Of a DNA stretch of 64,000 nucleotides, positions 44,081 through 52,444 are shown in pieces. The translations under genes and the position numbers were made by a program. The stretch comes from JAZQQB01 sp045628865 (lineage in GTDB: Bacteria; Bacillota; Clostridia; Lachnospirales; Lachnospiraceae): contig JAZQQB010000071.1 in NCBI GenBank assembly GCA_045628865.1, positions 62,001-126,000 on the forward strand, given 5' to 3'. How positions within the stretch are numbered: position 1 is the stretch's first letter; each line of letters starts with the position of its first letter. The notes below the pieces were generated by a model, which did not search any database, was not told the origin of the DNA, and saw only the letters and a list, made by a program, of their open reading frames with translations.

Positions 44081-44208
44081 GTTCAATAGGAAAGTTCTCC
44101 GGACTTACCTATTGAACAAAAAGCTCCGCGATGGATCGCACCTCGCGGAAAGGAAGATAATGCTGCGCATTCCGCTCGGGCGCGAAAGAGTGCTTTGCAC
44201 TCTTTTTT
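44081..44208. repeat. GC-rich multi-hairpin element
   Basis: GTTCAATAGG/CCTATTGAAC (44081-44117), TCCGCGA/TCGCGGA and AAAGAGTGC-TTT-GCACTCTTT (44185-44205, then T-run) follow one another. The element shares CGCTCGGGCGC, in reverse complement, with the repeat region near 57215. It looks like a dispersed intergenic hairpin element and may end transcription. Confidence 0.55.
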
Positions 44209-44239
44209 ATAAATATATACTTTGCCGAGCCTCTTTATT

Positions 44240-45415
44240 CTACTTTGTTCCAATAAACACGCCAGCTTCTTTGGTGATGGTGAAGCCGGTTTGGGTTTTC
44301 TTTTTGACGAAGTTTTTGAAATCAGAGTAGGAGTCTATGATGTATTGGTTCTGGTTTCCGTGGCAGGAGAGTACGTAGGAGATGAGTGGTTCGGCTTCTG
44401 TGACGCAGAGTCCATCTTCGTATTCTTCCCAGGAAACCTTTGAAAAACAAGATTTCAGAATTTCTTCTCCATTTTCTTTTCCAAAACTGTCATATAAATG
44501 GTTGGAGGATAGTACGATCCTTTCATCAAATAGAGATACCAGTTCGCTGATTTCCTTCATATGATTTTTGCCATAGGTTCCGGCAATCAATCTTCCCCCC
44601 GGTTTTAGAACACGATAGATTTCCTGACAGGATTCCTCCACATCATCGCTATAAAACAGCACGTGGTTTGCTATTACAAGATCAAAGCTTTCTGCTTCAA
44701 AAGGCATGGCGTTACAGTCGCATAGGTAAAAAGAAAATTGTGTATTTTCAGTACCTACATTTCTTCTGGCATCACGAAGCATACCATCGGAAATATCTGT
44801 TAAGGTAACGGTTGTGCCCTTTGGCAGCTTTCGCCCTTTCCATAGAGTACCATCTCCACATCCAAGCTCTAAGATTCGCATGTCCTCTTTTAATGAAAGA
44901 AGCTCATAGATCCAGGGAAACCATCCCTGCTTGTTGGTGGAATATAAACTATGAAGCTGAATGCGGGCTGAAATATTGGAGGCGTTTTTGTACTGATTGC
45001 GCATGCTGTTTTCCATATTGGTGATACGGGTCAGCTCCAGCATATCGGACCAGTCGATTTTCTGTTTCTGATTTACCTTGGTATAGGCATCCTCGATGGT
45101 TTCCTCTACCAGCTTTAATTGTTCAATCTTATCCTGTACCAGCTTTTGCTGAATCTGCAAAAAGTTACCAAGCTGTCCGGAATCAGTGGTTTTTAACATC
45201 ATTTCCTTGATATCTGCTAAAGAAAAACCCAGATATTTCAAAAGGGAAATCTGCTGCATCAATCCAAGATCCTCTTCAGAATAGAATCTTGCACCTGATT
45301 CTGTTAAAAAGGATGGGACCAATATATTTTTTTCATCGTAATAACGCAGGGTTTTCTTGGTGACACCTGCAATCTTAGCAAAATCACCAGATGAATAATA
45401 TCCTTCTTTTTTCAT
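44240..45415 (-). CDS. MerR-type regulator fused to a SAM methyltransferase
   Basis: The protein has 391 residues. Residues about 6-75 form a MerR winged helix (YSSGDFAKIAGVTKKTLRYY, DEKNILVPSF, YLGFSLADIKEMM), followed by a coiled coil at about 85-120. Residues about 165-310 form a class I methyltransferase: MRILELGCGDGTLW is the SAM loop, VTLTDISDGML, CDCNAMPFEAESFDLVIANH and YRVLKPGGRLIAGTYG follow. The C-terminal segment caps the domain. This fusion could sense SAM or methylate the small molecule that triggers it. The gene stands alone, divergent from the signalling operon. The target promoter is not identified. Confidence 0.82.
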   Translation of the reverse strand: MKKEGYYSSGDFAKIAGVTKKTLRYYDEKNILVPSFLTESGARFYSEEDLGLMQQISLLKYLGFSLADIKEMMLKTTDSGQLGNFLQIQQKLVQDKIEQLKLVEETIEDAYTKVNQKQKIDWSDMLELTRITNMENSMRNQYKNASNISARIQLHSLYSTNKQGWFPWIYELLSLKEDMRILELGCGDGTLWKGRKLPKGTTVTLTDISDGMLRDARRNVGTENTQFSFYLCDCNAMPFEAESFDLVIANHVLFYSDDVEESCQEIYRVLKPGGRLIAGTYGKNHMKEISELVSLFDERIVLSSNHLYDSFGKENGEEILKSCFSKVSWEEYEDGLCVTEAEPLISYVLSCHGNQNQYIIDSYSDFKNFVKKKTQTGFTITKEAGVFIGTK

Positions 45416-45522
45416 AAGATACCTCGTTTAGTTGAATTCTACGTTTATTCTATCCTATCAAATCCTATTATTCAACAGTATATAATTATTGTTGCAAAAA
45501 ATGCATGAATTAACACAATTGC

Positions 45523-45552
45523 GTGACAATAAAGGAAATTGTGTGATATAAT
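45523..45552 (+). promoter_or_regulatory. Promoter of the signalling operon
   Basis: GTGACA (45523), an 18-base spacer and TATAAT (45547-45552), 48 bases before the ATG at 45601. Confidence 0.55.
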
Positions 45553-45600
45553 AAACAATGAGAAGCTTTGTTGGAATTTTGATAGAAAAGAGAGAACTGA

Positions 45601-47481
45601 ATGAGAGAGACTACTGAGAAAAAAATTCGTAGAACAAAATATCCAGTTATCATATTGTACTTTATATTGATTTTTGTTGCCGCAATGTCCATCATGATCG
45701 GTTATACGAGATCAACCACTAAAAATGTGAGATCCTATGCGGAATTTTCATTGACTCAGAATACAAAAAGAATTTCAGGAGAGATTGGTTCCATGACGGA
45801 GTATGCTTTTTGCAGTATCAGAGAGGTTTCTGATATGCTTTCAAAGCGTTTAGAGAGAAATCAGTCGGAATCGCCAAAGGATATTTTGGCGGAGGTACTT
45901 GAAAACACACCATTCAGCTCCATTGAATTTATTGATGCCAATGGAATCAATATGACGAATGCCGGGGAAAAATTTGATGCCAGTGACAGAGAATATTTTA
46001 AAGAAGGAATCAAGGGAAATACAGGTATTTGGATTAATTATACCCCGAAATATGCATCGGAGGCTTTGATCAATTTCTATGTACCAATTTATGTGAATGA
46101 TGAGATTGCAGGAGTTATCACAGGATATCTGCGTGGAGATCAGGATATTCAGCCTTTGCTAGAATCAACCTTTTTTGGAAATGAAATCAGAGGAATATTG
46201 TGCGATGAGAATGGTGTTGTAATCACCACAACTTTTGGTTATACCTATGGAACCATGCTCGAGGAACTTGCTGGAACAGTAGGAAAAACAGTAAATGATC
46301 GAGAGGAATATATCGATAATCTGCAGCAGGTTACAGAAAGTCTTTTTTATTATAAAGATAAATATGGAGAAGCCTTGGCCAGTGTTTGTGAGGTGAATGG
46401 AACACACTGGTACGTGATCCAGATTGTACCAGGAAAATCCATGTCCATGGTGGTTGGCGCTTTCTCTAGAAAGGCCTATATTGCAATGGGTGGAGTTGCC
46501 ATTTTATTTGTGTTGATCATGTTTACACTTTTTATCCAGAATCAGCGGAAACTGAAAAATGAGAAACGCTATATTGAAGAAATCCAGATTGCAAAGAACT
46601 CCTTAGAGAATGAACGGCTTGCTATGGAAAAAATACATGAAACCATTTCTTCAGGTTCCTTTAAGTTGGTATTTGATGAAGATGGAATGATTACAGAATG
46701 TGTGTGGAGCAGAGAATTCAGAAGATTATTAGGCTTTATGAAAGAGGATGAATTTCCGAATTCTCTTGATTCTATCTATACAGTTATTTGCAAAGAGGAG
46801 GCTACTGAAATCCTGGAGGAATTTCGAGCAGCATTGGAAGATGCATCTGATCAGAAGAATTTTGATGTGGAATATGAGTTTATGACCAAGAAGAATGGTA
46901 AGAGATGGTTTGAAGTGGCAGGCAGATTTACTCGAAATGATGATGGAAAACCAATTGCATTTTTCGGTCTTCTGATCAATCGCGATGAGCGAAAGAAAAG
47001 TGAAGAAAAGCTAAAGCTTGAACATAAAAAGCTAATGAATAGTTTAAAGGAACAGCTTCGTTTAGAGGATGATACCAGAAAACAAAAATCAGAACTGAAG
47101 GAGCAGCAGAAGGCTTTTCAAGTAATCTGTGATTCTTATACGAAAATCTTAAAAGTTGATTTAACAAATGATACATATGAGGAGCTGAAAACAGAAGAAG
47201 TTGAACATGAAGAACAGATCAAATATAGTAGCTTGTCCGGATGGATACAGGGCTTTGCAAGAGCAAACGCTGTTCATGAAGATGACAAGGACGTGTATTT
47301 GCAACAGACGGATCTAGAGAGCTTAAGAAAACACTTCAAAGACGGCAATAAAAATATCTACATTCATTACAGAAGATTATATGGTGAACATTATGAGAAT
47401 GCACTGATGGAGCTGGTTACATCACCAGATTATACCCATGAAAAACAGGAAGTCTATCTGTATGTGAAAAATGTAAACTGA
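45601..47481 (+). CDS. Membrane Cache/PAS sensor without a recognised output domain
   Basis: The protein has 626 residues. A membrane helix (about 14-35) and a second (about 292-315) bracket an extracellular Cache-like domain (FSSIEFIDANGINMTNAGEK, DREYFKEGIKGNTGIWI, VIQIVPGKSM). Inside the cell there is a PAS domain at about 345-455 (SSGSFKLVFDEDGMITECVW, WFEVAGRFTRNDDGKPIAFF), a coiled coil, then a C-terminal domain (SYTKILKVDLTNDTYEEL, YIHYRRLYGEHYENALMELV) shared with the HTH protein at 13339 and weakly with the protein at 51335. There is no kinase, GGDEF or methyl-accepting domain, so the signal must pass by protein contact. It is the first gene of a five-gene operon. Confidence 0.75.
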   Translation: MRETTEKKIRRTKYPVIILYFILIFVAAMSIMIGYTRSTTKNVRSYAEFSLTQNTKRISGEIGSMTEYAFCSIREVSDMLSKRLERNQSESPKDILAEVLENTPFSSIEFIDANGINMTNAGEKFDASDREYFKEGIKGNTGIWINYTPKYASEALINFYVPIYVNDEIAGVITGYLRGDQDIQPLLESTFFGNEIRGILCDENGVVITTTFGYTYGTMLEELAGTVGKTVNDREEYIDNLQQVTESLFYYKDKYGEALASVCEVNGTHWYVIQIVPGKSMSMVVGAFSRKAYIAMGGVAILFVLIMFTLFIQNQRKLKNEKRYIEEIQIAKNSLENERLAMEKIHETISSGSFKLVFDEDGMITECVWSREFRRLLGFMKEDEFPNSLDSIYTVICKEEATEILEEFRAALEDASDQKNFDVEYEFMTKKNGKRWFEVAGRFTRNDDGKPIAFFGLLINRDERKKSEEKLKLEHKKLMNSLKEQLRLEDDTRKQKSELKEQQKAFQVICDSYTKILKVDLTNDTYEELKTEEVEHEEQIKYSSLSGWIQGFARANAVHEDDKDVYLQQTDLESLRKHFKDGNKNIYIHYRRLYGEHYENALMELVTSPDYTHEKQEVYLYVKNVN

Positions 47482-47497
47482 TTTCAGGAGGCAGGGT

Positions 47498-48412
47498 ATG
47501 ATTCATGTATTTATTATCAATCCTGAAACGGGGAAAGAGAGTTTTGGCGAGACCTTACGAAAACAGTTAGAAGAGATGACGGATATTACTTACTATGTTT
47601 TTGACACAAGAGCTGTTGGTGAGGAAACGCAGCTGGTGAACAGGATCATCAATCTGTTTGAGGATGAAGAGATTCGCATTTATTGTTGTGGTGGATCAGG
47701 AACGATTCGAAATGTGATTACGGGGTTAGAGAAAATGGATCGTGTGGAGATAGCCTTTTATCCATCTGGAACAACAAATGATTTTTTGAAATGTTTTGGG
47801 GAAAAGACAGCTTGTTTTCGGGATATTGAAGCTTTGATAAAAGGAGAAGCGAAGTGTATTGATTATCTGTCAACGAATTATGGAGCTTCTTTGAATGCCA
47901 TCTCCATTGGAATCGATTCAGATATGATCAAGATGATCAATGGAATAAGACAGTGGCAGTTTATGAATAATTTTTTCCCTTATATACTTGGATTTATAAA
48001 GGGAGTACTTTGTTCAAAAAGGAAAAAATATCAGATGACCATTAATGGAATCGAACTGAACGAAGACGCAGTGGAACTTGTTTTTGCCAATGGTGGTGTA
48101 CTTGGTGGAAAGCTTCGTTTTTTCTCAAATGTGAACATTACTGATGGCACGGGAGATTATGTGGTGGTTACTGCGAAATCCTTTTTCACAAAAATGAAGC
48201 TGATTTGTCGCTTGATGAACCATAAAAAGGCCATGAAATATGAACATATGCTTCGTGGAAAATATAGAAAAATAACGGTGAAGCGTGCTGATCAGAAAAG
48301 CTTTTTGGCATCTTATGATGGAGAGATAGTTAGCATTCCGGATAAGCTTGAAATTACAGTGAAAACAAAGGCGTTACGCTTTGTTATACCAAAGGGGGTA
48401 GAGCTCCCATGA
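47498..48412 (+). CDS. Diacylglycerol/sphingosine-kinase-like protein with altered GGDGT
   Basis: The protein has 304 residues, starting 16 bases after the sensor gene. The lipid-kinase fold is indicated by HVFIINPETGKESFG, CCGGSGTIRNVITGL at about 62-76, FYPSGTTNDFLKCFG and FANGGVLGGKLRFFSN, with CIDYLSTNYGASLNAISIGI between. The nucleotide-binding GGDGT of the family reads GGSGT here, so the aspartate is replaced by serine. That residue takes part in catalysis or metal binding in characterised relatives, so activity is uncertain. Its stop overlaps the start of the histidine kinase gene (ATGA). A lipid kinase inside a two-component operon is unusual. Confidence 0.75.
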   Translation: MIHVFIINPETGKESFGETLRKQLEEMTDITYYVFDTRAVGEETQLVNRIINLFEDEEIRIYCCGGSGTIRNVITGLEKMDRVEIAFYPSGTTNDFLKCFGEKTACFRDIEALIKGEAKCIDYLSTNYGASLNAISIGIDSDMIKMINGIRQWQFMNNFFPYILGFIKGVLCSKRKKYQMTINGIELNEDAVELVFANGGVLGGKLRFFSNVNITDGTGDYVVVTAKSFFTKMKLICRLMNHKKAMKYEHMLRGKYRKITVKRADQKSFLASYDGEIVSIPDKLEITVKTKALRFVIPKGVELP

Positions 48413-50547
48413 AGATAACGAATAAGATCAAAGGTATTACAAGATTTTTTATGATGCTGTTATTGGGGATGGATATCCTATTGGTCTATTGGATACACCG
48501 CAATGACTTTGTTGTGACGTTGCCTGTCTTGGTAACGTTGATCCTGATCCCGGTTATTTGCATGTTTTGCTTGATTATTTTGTACCGCCAGAATATCAAA
48601 ATGCTATTTCACAAGATTGATGAACGGGAACGAAGCGTGGATGATTTACTTAAGCTGGTTGAAGATAAGTGTGACGAGGCAAGGGCGATTGCACGGAACA
48701 AATCAGATTTTTTATCCAATATGTCTCATGAGATTCGAACGCCTATCAATGCAGTGCTTGGTATGAACGAGATGATTTTGAGAGAATGTGACGATAACCT
48801 GGTATTAAGTTATGCATATAATGTGAAAAATTCAGGAAATATGCTCTTATCTCTGGTAAATGACATTCTTGATTTTTCTAAGATTGAATCAGGAAAAATG
48901 GAAATTGTATATGGAAATTATCAGCTAATGGAAATGATCAATGAACTGGTGAATATGACCAATTCCAGAATCCGGGACAAGGATTTGAAGCTAGAACTTG
49001 AAATATCTCCGAACCTGCCAAGAACGGTGTTTGGAGATGATATCAGAATCAAACAGATTTTGGTTAATCTGTTGACCAATGCTGTGAAATATACGCCGGA
49101 GGGCAAGATTATATTGCGTATATCCGGTGAGCAAAGAGATAACTTCTATGTATTTCGATATGAAGTAGAAGACAGTGGTATCGGTATTAAGGAAGAGGAT
49201 TTAAAGAAGCTTACAGAAAAATTTACCCGTTTTGATCAAAAGAAAAATAAAAATGTAGAGGGAACCGGACTTGGACTTCATATCACAAATCGATTGCTAG
49301 AACTTATGGGAAGCAAGCTGCAAGTGCAGAGCGTATATGGAAAGGGAAGCGTTTTTTACTTTGATCTGGAGCAAAAGATCATAGATTTCTCTCCTATGGG
49401 AGAGTTTCATTATATGCTCCATGACCAGCATTCCGGTGAAAAATATGAGATCCGTTTTATTGCCCCGGAGGCTTCTATCTTAGTTGTAGATGATAATGAA
49501 ATGAACCGAACGGTGTTCAAGGCATTGGTGAAGGGGATGCAGCTTCAGATTGATGAGGCAGATTCTGGAAAGACCTGTCTTGAAAAAATACATGAAAAAA
49601 AATATGATCTGATCTTTATGGATCATATGATGCCGGAAATGGATGGTATTGAAACCTATCAGAAAATGAAGGAATCTACGCATCACTATAATCTGGAAAC
49701 CCCGGTGATCATCTTAACAGCCAATGCCATTGCAGGTGCAAAGGAAACCTATTTAAAGGAGGGCTTCCAGGAATATCTGTCCAAACCCATTGTGCCAGAG
49801 AAGCTAGAGGATATGCTTCTTCGATTTTTGCCTGATGAACTGGTGAAAAAGGATGGTTTTAAAAAGGTTCAGAACAAGGTACGTATGGAAGAGCAGATTC
49901 CTATCGAGGGACTGGATTGGAATTATGCAGCAATCCATTTTTCAGATCAGGATACACTTATTGAAGCAATCAGATCCTTTTATAGAGCCCTTGGGGCAGA
50001 GGCTGACAAATTGCAGAATTTGTGGGAAAAGCTAAGAACAGTAAAAGGGGAAGATTCGGAAATAGATGACCTGGCAAGAGATGATTTGGTGCAAGAGGCT
50101 TTAAATGCATATCGTGTACAGGTACATGCTATGAAATCTGCAGCTAATATTATCGCTTTGGTGCCATTGTCAGGTTCGGCTGCTTTATTAGAATATGCGG
50201 CAAGAGATGGACGAATAGAACAGATTATAGACACGACGCCATATTTCTTAAATGACTGGAATGGATATAAGGCAAAATTAAGGCCCATGATCCAGGAAGG
50301 TGAAAAGAATAAGATAGAAAAAATAGAGGAAGTTATAGATGCTTTTTCACAGCTTAGCAGTGCGGTGGAAAGCATGGATATTAATTTATCTGATCATATT
50401 ATGGCTTATTTAAGAGAGTTTCAGTTTGAACAGGAGCTGGAAAAGAGCTTCGAAGAGTTAGAGGCGGCTGTTACAAACTTAGAGGATGAAACGGTATCGA
50501 AACTGGTAACCATGTTTATTGAGAGATTGGGAGAGAAAAGTAAATGA
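48409..50547 (+). CDS. Hybrid sensor histidine kinase with receiver and HPt domains
   Basis: The protein has 712 residues. Two membrane helices close together leave almost no outside domain. A dimerisation domain with phospho-His107 (FLSNMSHEIRTPINAVLGMN) leads to an ATPase domain (VNLLTNAVKYTPEG, EDSGIGIKEEDL, EGTGLGLHITNRLL). A receiver follows (ILVVDDNEMNR, phospho-Asp405 in FMDHMMPEMDG, ILTANAIAGA, LSKPI), and then a C-terminal HPt-like domain with probable His572 in VHAMKSAANI. All stations of a phosphorelay are thus in one chain. It lacks a sensor domain of its own, so the Cache/PAS protein at 45601 is a likely input. It overlaps both neighbours by four bases. Confidence 0.9.
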   Translation: MKITNKIKGITRFFMMLLLGMDILLVYWIHRNDFVVTLPVLVTLILIPVICMFCLIILYRQNIKMLFHKIDERERSVDDLLKLVEDKCDEARAIARNKSDFLSNMSHEIRTPINAVLGMNEMILRECDDNLVLSYAYNVKNSGNMLLSLVNDILDFSKIESGKMEIVYGNYQLMEMINELVNMTNSRIRDKDLKLELEISPNLPRTVFGDDIRIKQILVNLLTNAVKYTPEGKIILRISGEQRDNFYVFRYEVEDSGIGIKEEDLKKLTEKFTRFDQKKNKNVEGTGLGLHITNRLLELMGSKLQVQSVYGKGSVFYFDLEQKIIDFSPMGEFHYMLHDQHSGEKYEIRFIAPEASILVVDDNEMNRTVFKALVKGMQLQIDEADSGKTCLEKIHEKKYDLIFMDHMMPEMDGIETYQKMKESTHHYNLETPVIILTANAIAGAKETYLKEGFQEYLSKPIVPEKLEDMLLRFLPDELVKKDGFKKVQNKVRMEEQIPIEGLDWNYAAIHFSDQDTLIEAIRSFYRALGAEADKLQNLWEKLRTVKGEDSEIDDLARDDLVQEALNAYRVQVHAMKSAANIIALVPLSGSAALLEYAARDGRIEQIIDTTPYFLNDWNGYKAKLRPMIQEGEKNKIEKIEEVIDAFSQLSSAVESMDINLSDHIMAYLREFQFEQELEKSFEELEAAVTNLEDETVSKLVTMFIERLGEKSK

Positions 50548-51329
50548 GTGAAATGCAGAACGAGAAACCAATGGATTTTGAACGATACAATATTGTGATT
50601 GTCACAGAGGTTCAAAGCTTTACAATAAGATCCATCAATGACTTTTTACAGGCCAATAATGTTTCTGTAAAAATGTTAGGGGTTCATGAAGAAAATTTAG
50701 ATCTGATTCATTTAAATGGTGACTATATTCTGATTCGTGCAGAGGATTTTACAGACATCAACTATGGCTGCCTGGTGAAGATTGAGAGACAGTGTCAGCT
50801 TAACGATTCGTCCCTGATCATTTTTGGCTCTTCAGAGGATGTCAGCAAGGTAAAGCAGCAGCTGGAGTCAAGTGTTGTGGCTTTGGAACTGGAAAGAATC
50901 GGAGATATGCAGGTGGTGAAAAAACGTTTGTTAAACCTGGTTTATAAGGAAAAACGTGAGAAACGTATGATCATGGCAATTGATGATTCAGGAATTATGC
51001 TTCGTACGTTGGCATCCTGGCTGGATGAGGATTATGATCTTGTTTTGGCTAATTCTGCTTCAAAGGCAATGGCACTGCTTAGTACCATGAAGCCGGATTT
51101 GATCTTACTTGATTACGAAATGCCGGTTTGCTCTGGTGCACAGTTTTTTCAGATGCTAAAGGAAGATAGTACTACAAAGTATATCCCGGTTATTTTTCTG
51201 ACGGCCAGGGATGATAAGGAAACCGTAAAGGAAGTGGTTAGCTTGCGTCCGGCAGGATATATGCTGAAAACAACAACCAAGGAACAGATCATTTCAAAAA
51301 TATGTCAGGTTTTGGATAAGGAGTGGTAG
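50544..51329 (+). CDS. Response regulator with receiver at the C-terminus and a receiver-like N-terminus
   Basis: The protein has 261 residues. The last 125 residues are a receiver: MIMAIDDSGIMLRTLASWLD, the probable phospho-Asp190 in LILLDYEMPVCSGAQFF, VIFLTARDDKETV and YMLKTT with the conserved Lys. The first 130 residues have alternating strands and helices (YNIVIVTEVQSFTIRSINDF, GDYILIRAEDFTDI, SSLIIFGSSEDVSKVK) like a receiver without the acidic site. There is no DNA-binding or enzymatic output. It overlaps the kinase gene (ATGA), so it is the obvious target of the phosphorelay. Confidence 0.82.
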   Translation: MSEMQNEKPMDFERYNIVIVTEVQSFTIRSINDFLQANNVSVKMLGVHEENLDLIHLNGDYILIRAEDFTDINYGCLVKIERQCQLNDSSLIIFGSSEDVSKVKQQLESSVVALELERIGDMQVVKKRLLNLVYKEKREKRMIMAIDDSGIMLRTLASWLDEDYDLVLANSASKAMALLSTMKPDLILLDYEMPVCSGAQFFQMLKEDSTTKYIPVIFLTARDDKETVKEVVSLRPAGYMLKTTTKEQIISKICQVLDKEW

Positions 51330-51334
51330 TCGTC

Positions 51335-52291
51335 ATGGCTATTTGGATTGGTGTGATCGTTATTCTTTTCGGTGGGATTTTGTTTTTGAATAAAAAATTG
51401 GTGGAAGCAAATCGTGAGATTGTTGACACAAAGAATTTTTATGAGACTTTTTTGCAGGATTATATCGCACTGGTAAGAATTGATGTGAAAAATGATACCT
51501 ATGAGGTTATTAAGGTGCTGGATAATGTAGCGAAACTGCTGCAGGAGACCAATGAACAGGCAACCTTCCAAATGAAAACGGTTATGGAAGCTGTTGTAAA
51601 GGCAGAACATTTGGAGGAGATGCTGGAATTTGTGGATTTTTCAACATTGCCTGAACGAATGAAGAAAACAAAAAAGATATCTTTGGATTTCTATGGCAAT
51701 TTCAATGGATGGTGTCGTGCCAAAATCGCATGGGAGGACAAGGAAAACCAAACTGTGCTCTTTTCAGTGGTTGAGATTGAGGATGATAAGTCCAAAGAAA
51801 ATCAGCTGCGTTACTTAACTGAGAATGATATACTTTCTGGTCTTCATAATGAAAAATTTGGTGTAGAACGTTTGAAAAAACATCTGGCAATGTCTGATAG
51901 TGGTATGTTTGCCCTGGTGGAGGTGGATCATTTTAAGGAGATCAATGATGGCTATGGAAGTATCATTGGAGATCAGGTGATCGTGGAGGTGGCAAACTGT
52001 ATCATAGAGTGCAGCAGGGAGGATGATATTCTTTATCGACGTGGAGGTGCCCGATTCGCCATTTTCGCAAAAAACATCAAGGATAGGCAGGATGGACGAT
52101 TTATTATGAAGATGCTGGAAAATAGGATCAGTGTCGTACAGATTGAGGATCTGAAGATCACAATCAGCTCTGGTGTGGCATTTTTTAGAACAGAAGAGGG
52201 TATTACATATGAAGAACTTTTAAAACGTGCAGAAAGCTGTATTGCTACTAGTAGAGCCCAGGATGGAGTCAGTGTCTCCTATTATGATTAG
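51335..52291 (+). CDS. Membrane-anchored degenerate GGDEF protein
   Basis: ATG 51335 with AAGGAG 11 bases upstream is preferred to an upstream GTG that overlaps the ribosome site. The product has about 318 residues: an N-terminal membrane helix (WIGVIVILFGGILFLN), a PAS-like domain (DYIALVRIDVKNDTYEVIKV) related to those at 13339 and 45601, and a GGDEF-fold domain at about 160-318 (YLTENDILSGLHNEKFGVER, ALVEVDHFKEINDGYG, IIGDQVIVEVA). The signature reads RRGGARFAIF at about 235-243, so the metal and catalytic residues of GGDEF are lost. It cannot make c-di-GMP by the known mechanism and may bind nucleotide or act as a scaffold. It is the last gene of the operon. Confidence 0.8.
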   Translation: MAIWIGVIVILFGGILFLNKKLVEANREIVDTKNFYETFLQDYIALVRIDVKNDTYEVIKVLDNVAKLLQETNEQATFQMKTVMEAVVKAEHLEEMLEFVDFSTLPERMKKTKKISLDFYGNFNGWCRAKIAWEDKENQTVLFSVVEIEDDKSKENQLRYLTENDILSGLHNEKFGVERLKKHLAMSDSGMFALVEVDHFKEINDGYGSIIGDQVIVEVANCIIECSREDDILYRRGGARFAIFAKNIKDRQDGRFIMKMLENRISVVQIEDLKITISSGVAFFRTEEGITYEELLKRAESCIATSRAQDGVSVSYYD

Positions 52292-52346
52292 TTCTTGTTT
52301 TTGCTATTGGAAAATTTTTTCGAAAATATTTTTAAAAAAACACTTG

Positions 52347-52370
52347 AAGGTGCCCTTGGGGCACCTTTTA
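52347..52370 (+). terminator. Terminator of the signalling operon
   Basis: AAGGTGCCC (52347-52355) pairs with GGGCACCTT (52359-52367), followed by TTTA. Confidence 0.7.
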
Positions 52371-52444
52371 TAATGCCAATATCAGATAATTTGTTTGAAG
52401 ATTTTTGTGGATGTTATCCGCAGAAAATATGGAGGAAGAAAACA

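Noticed and set aside
51335..52291. Active diguanylate cyclase
   Set aside because: The signature is GGARF, without the required acidic residues.
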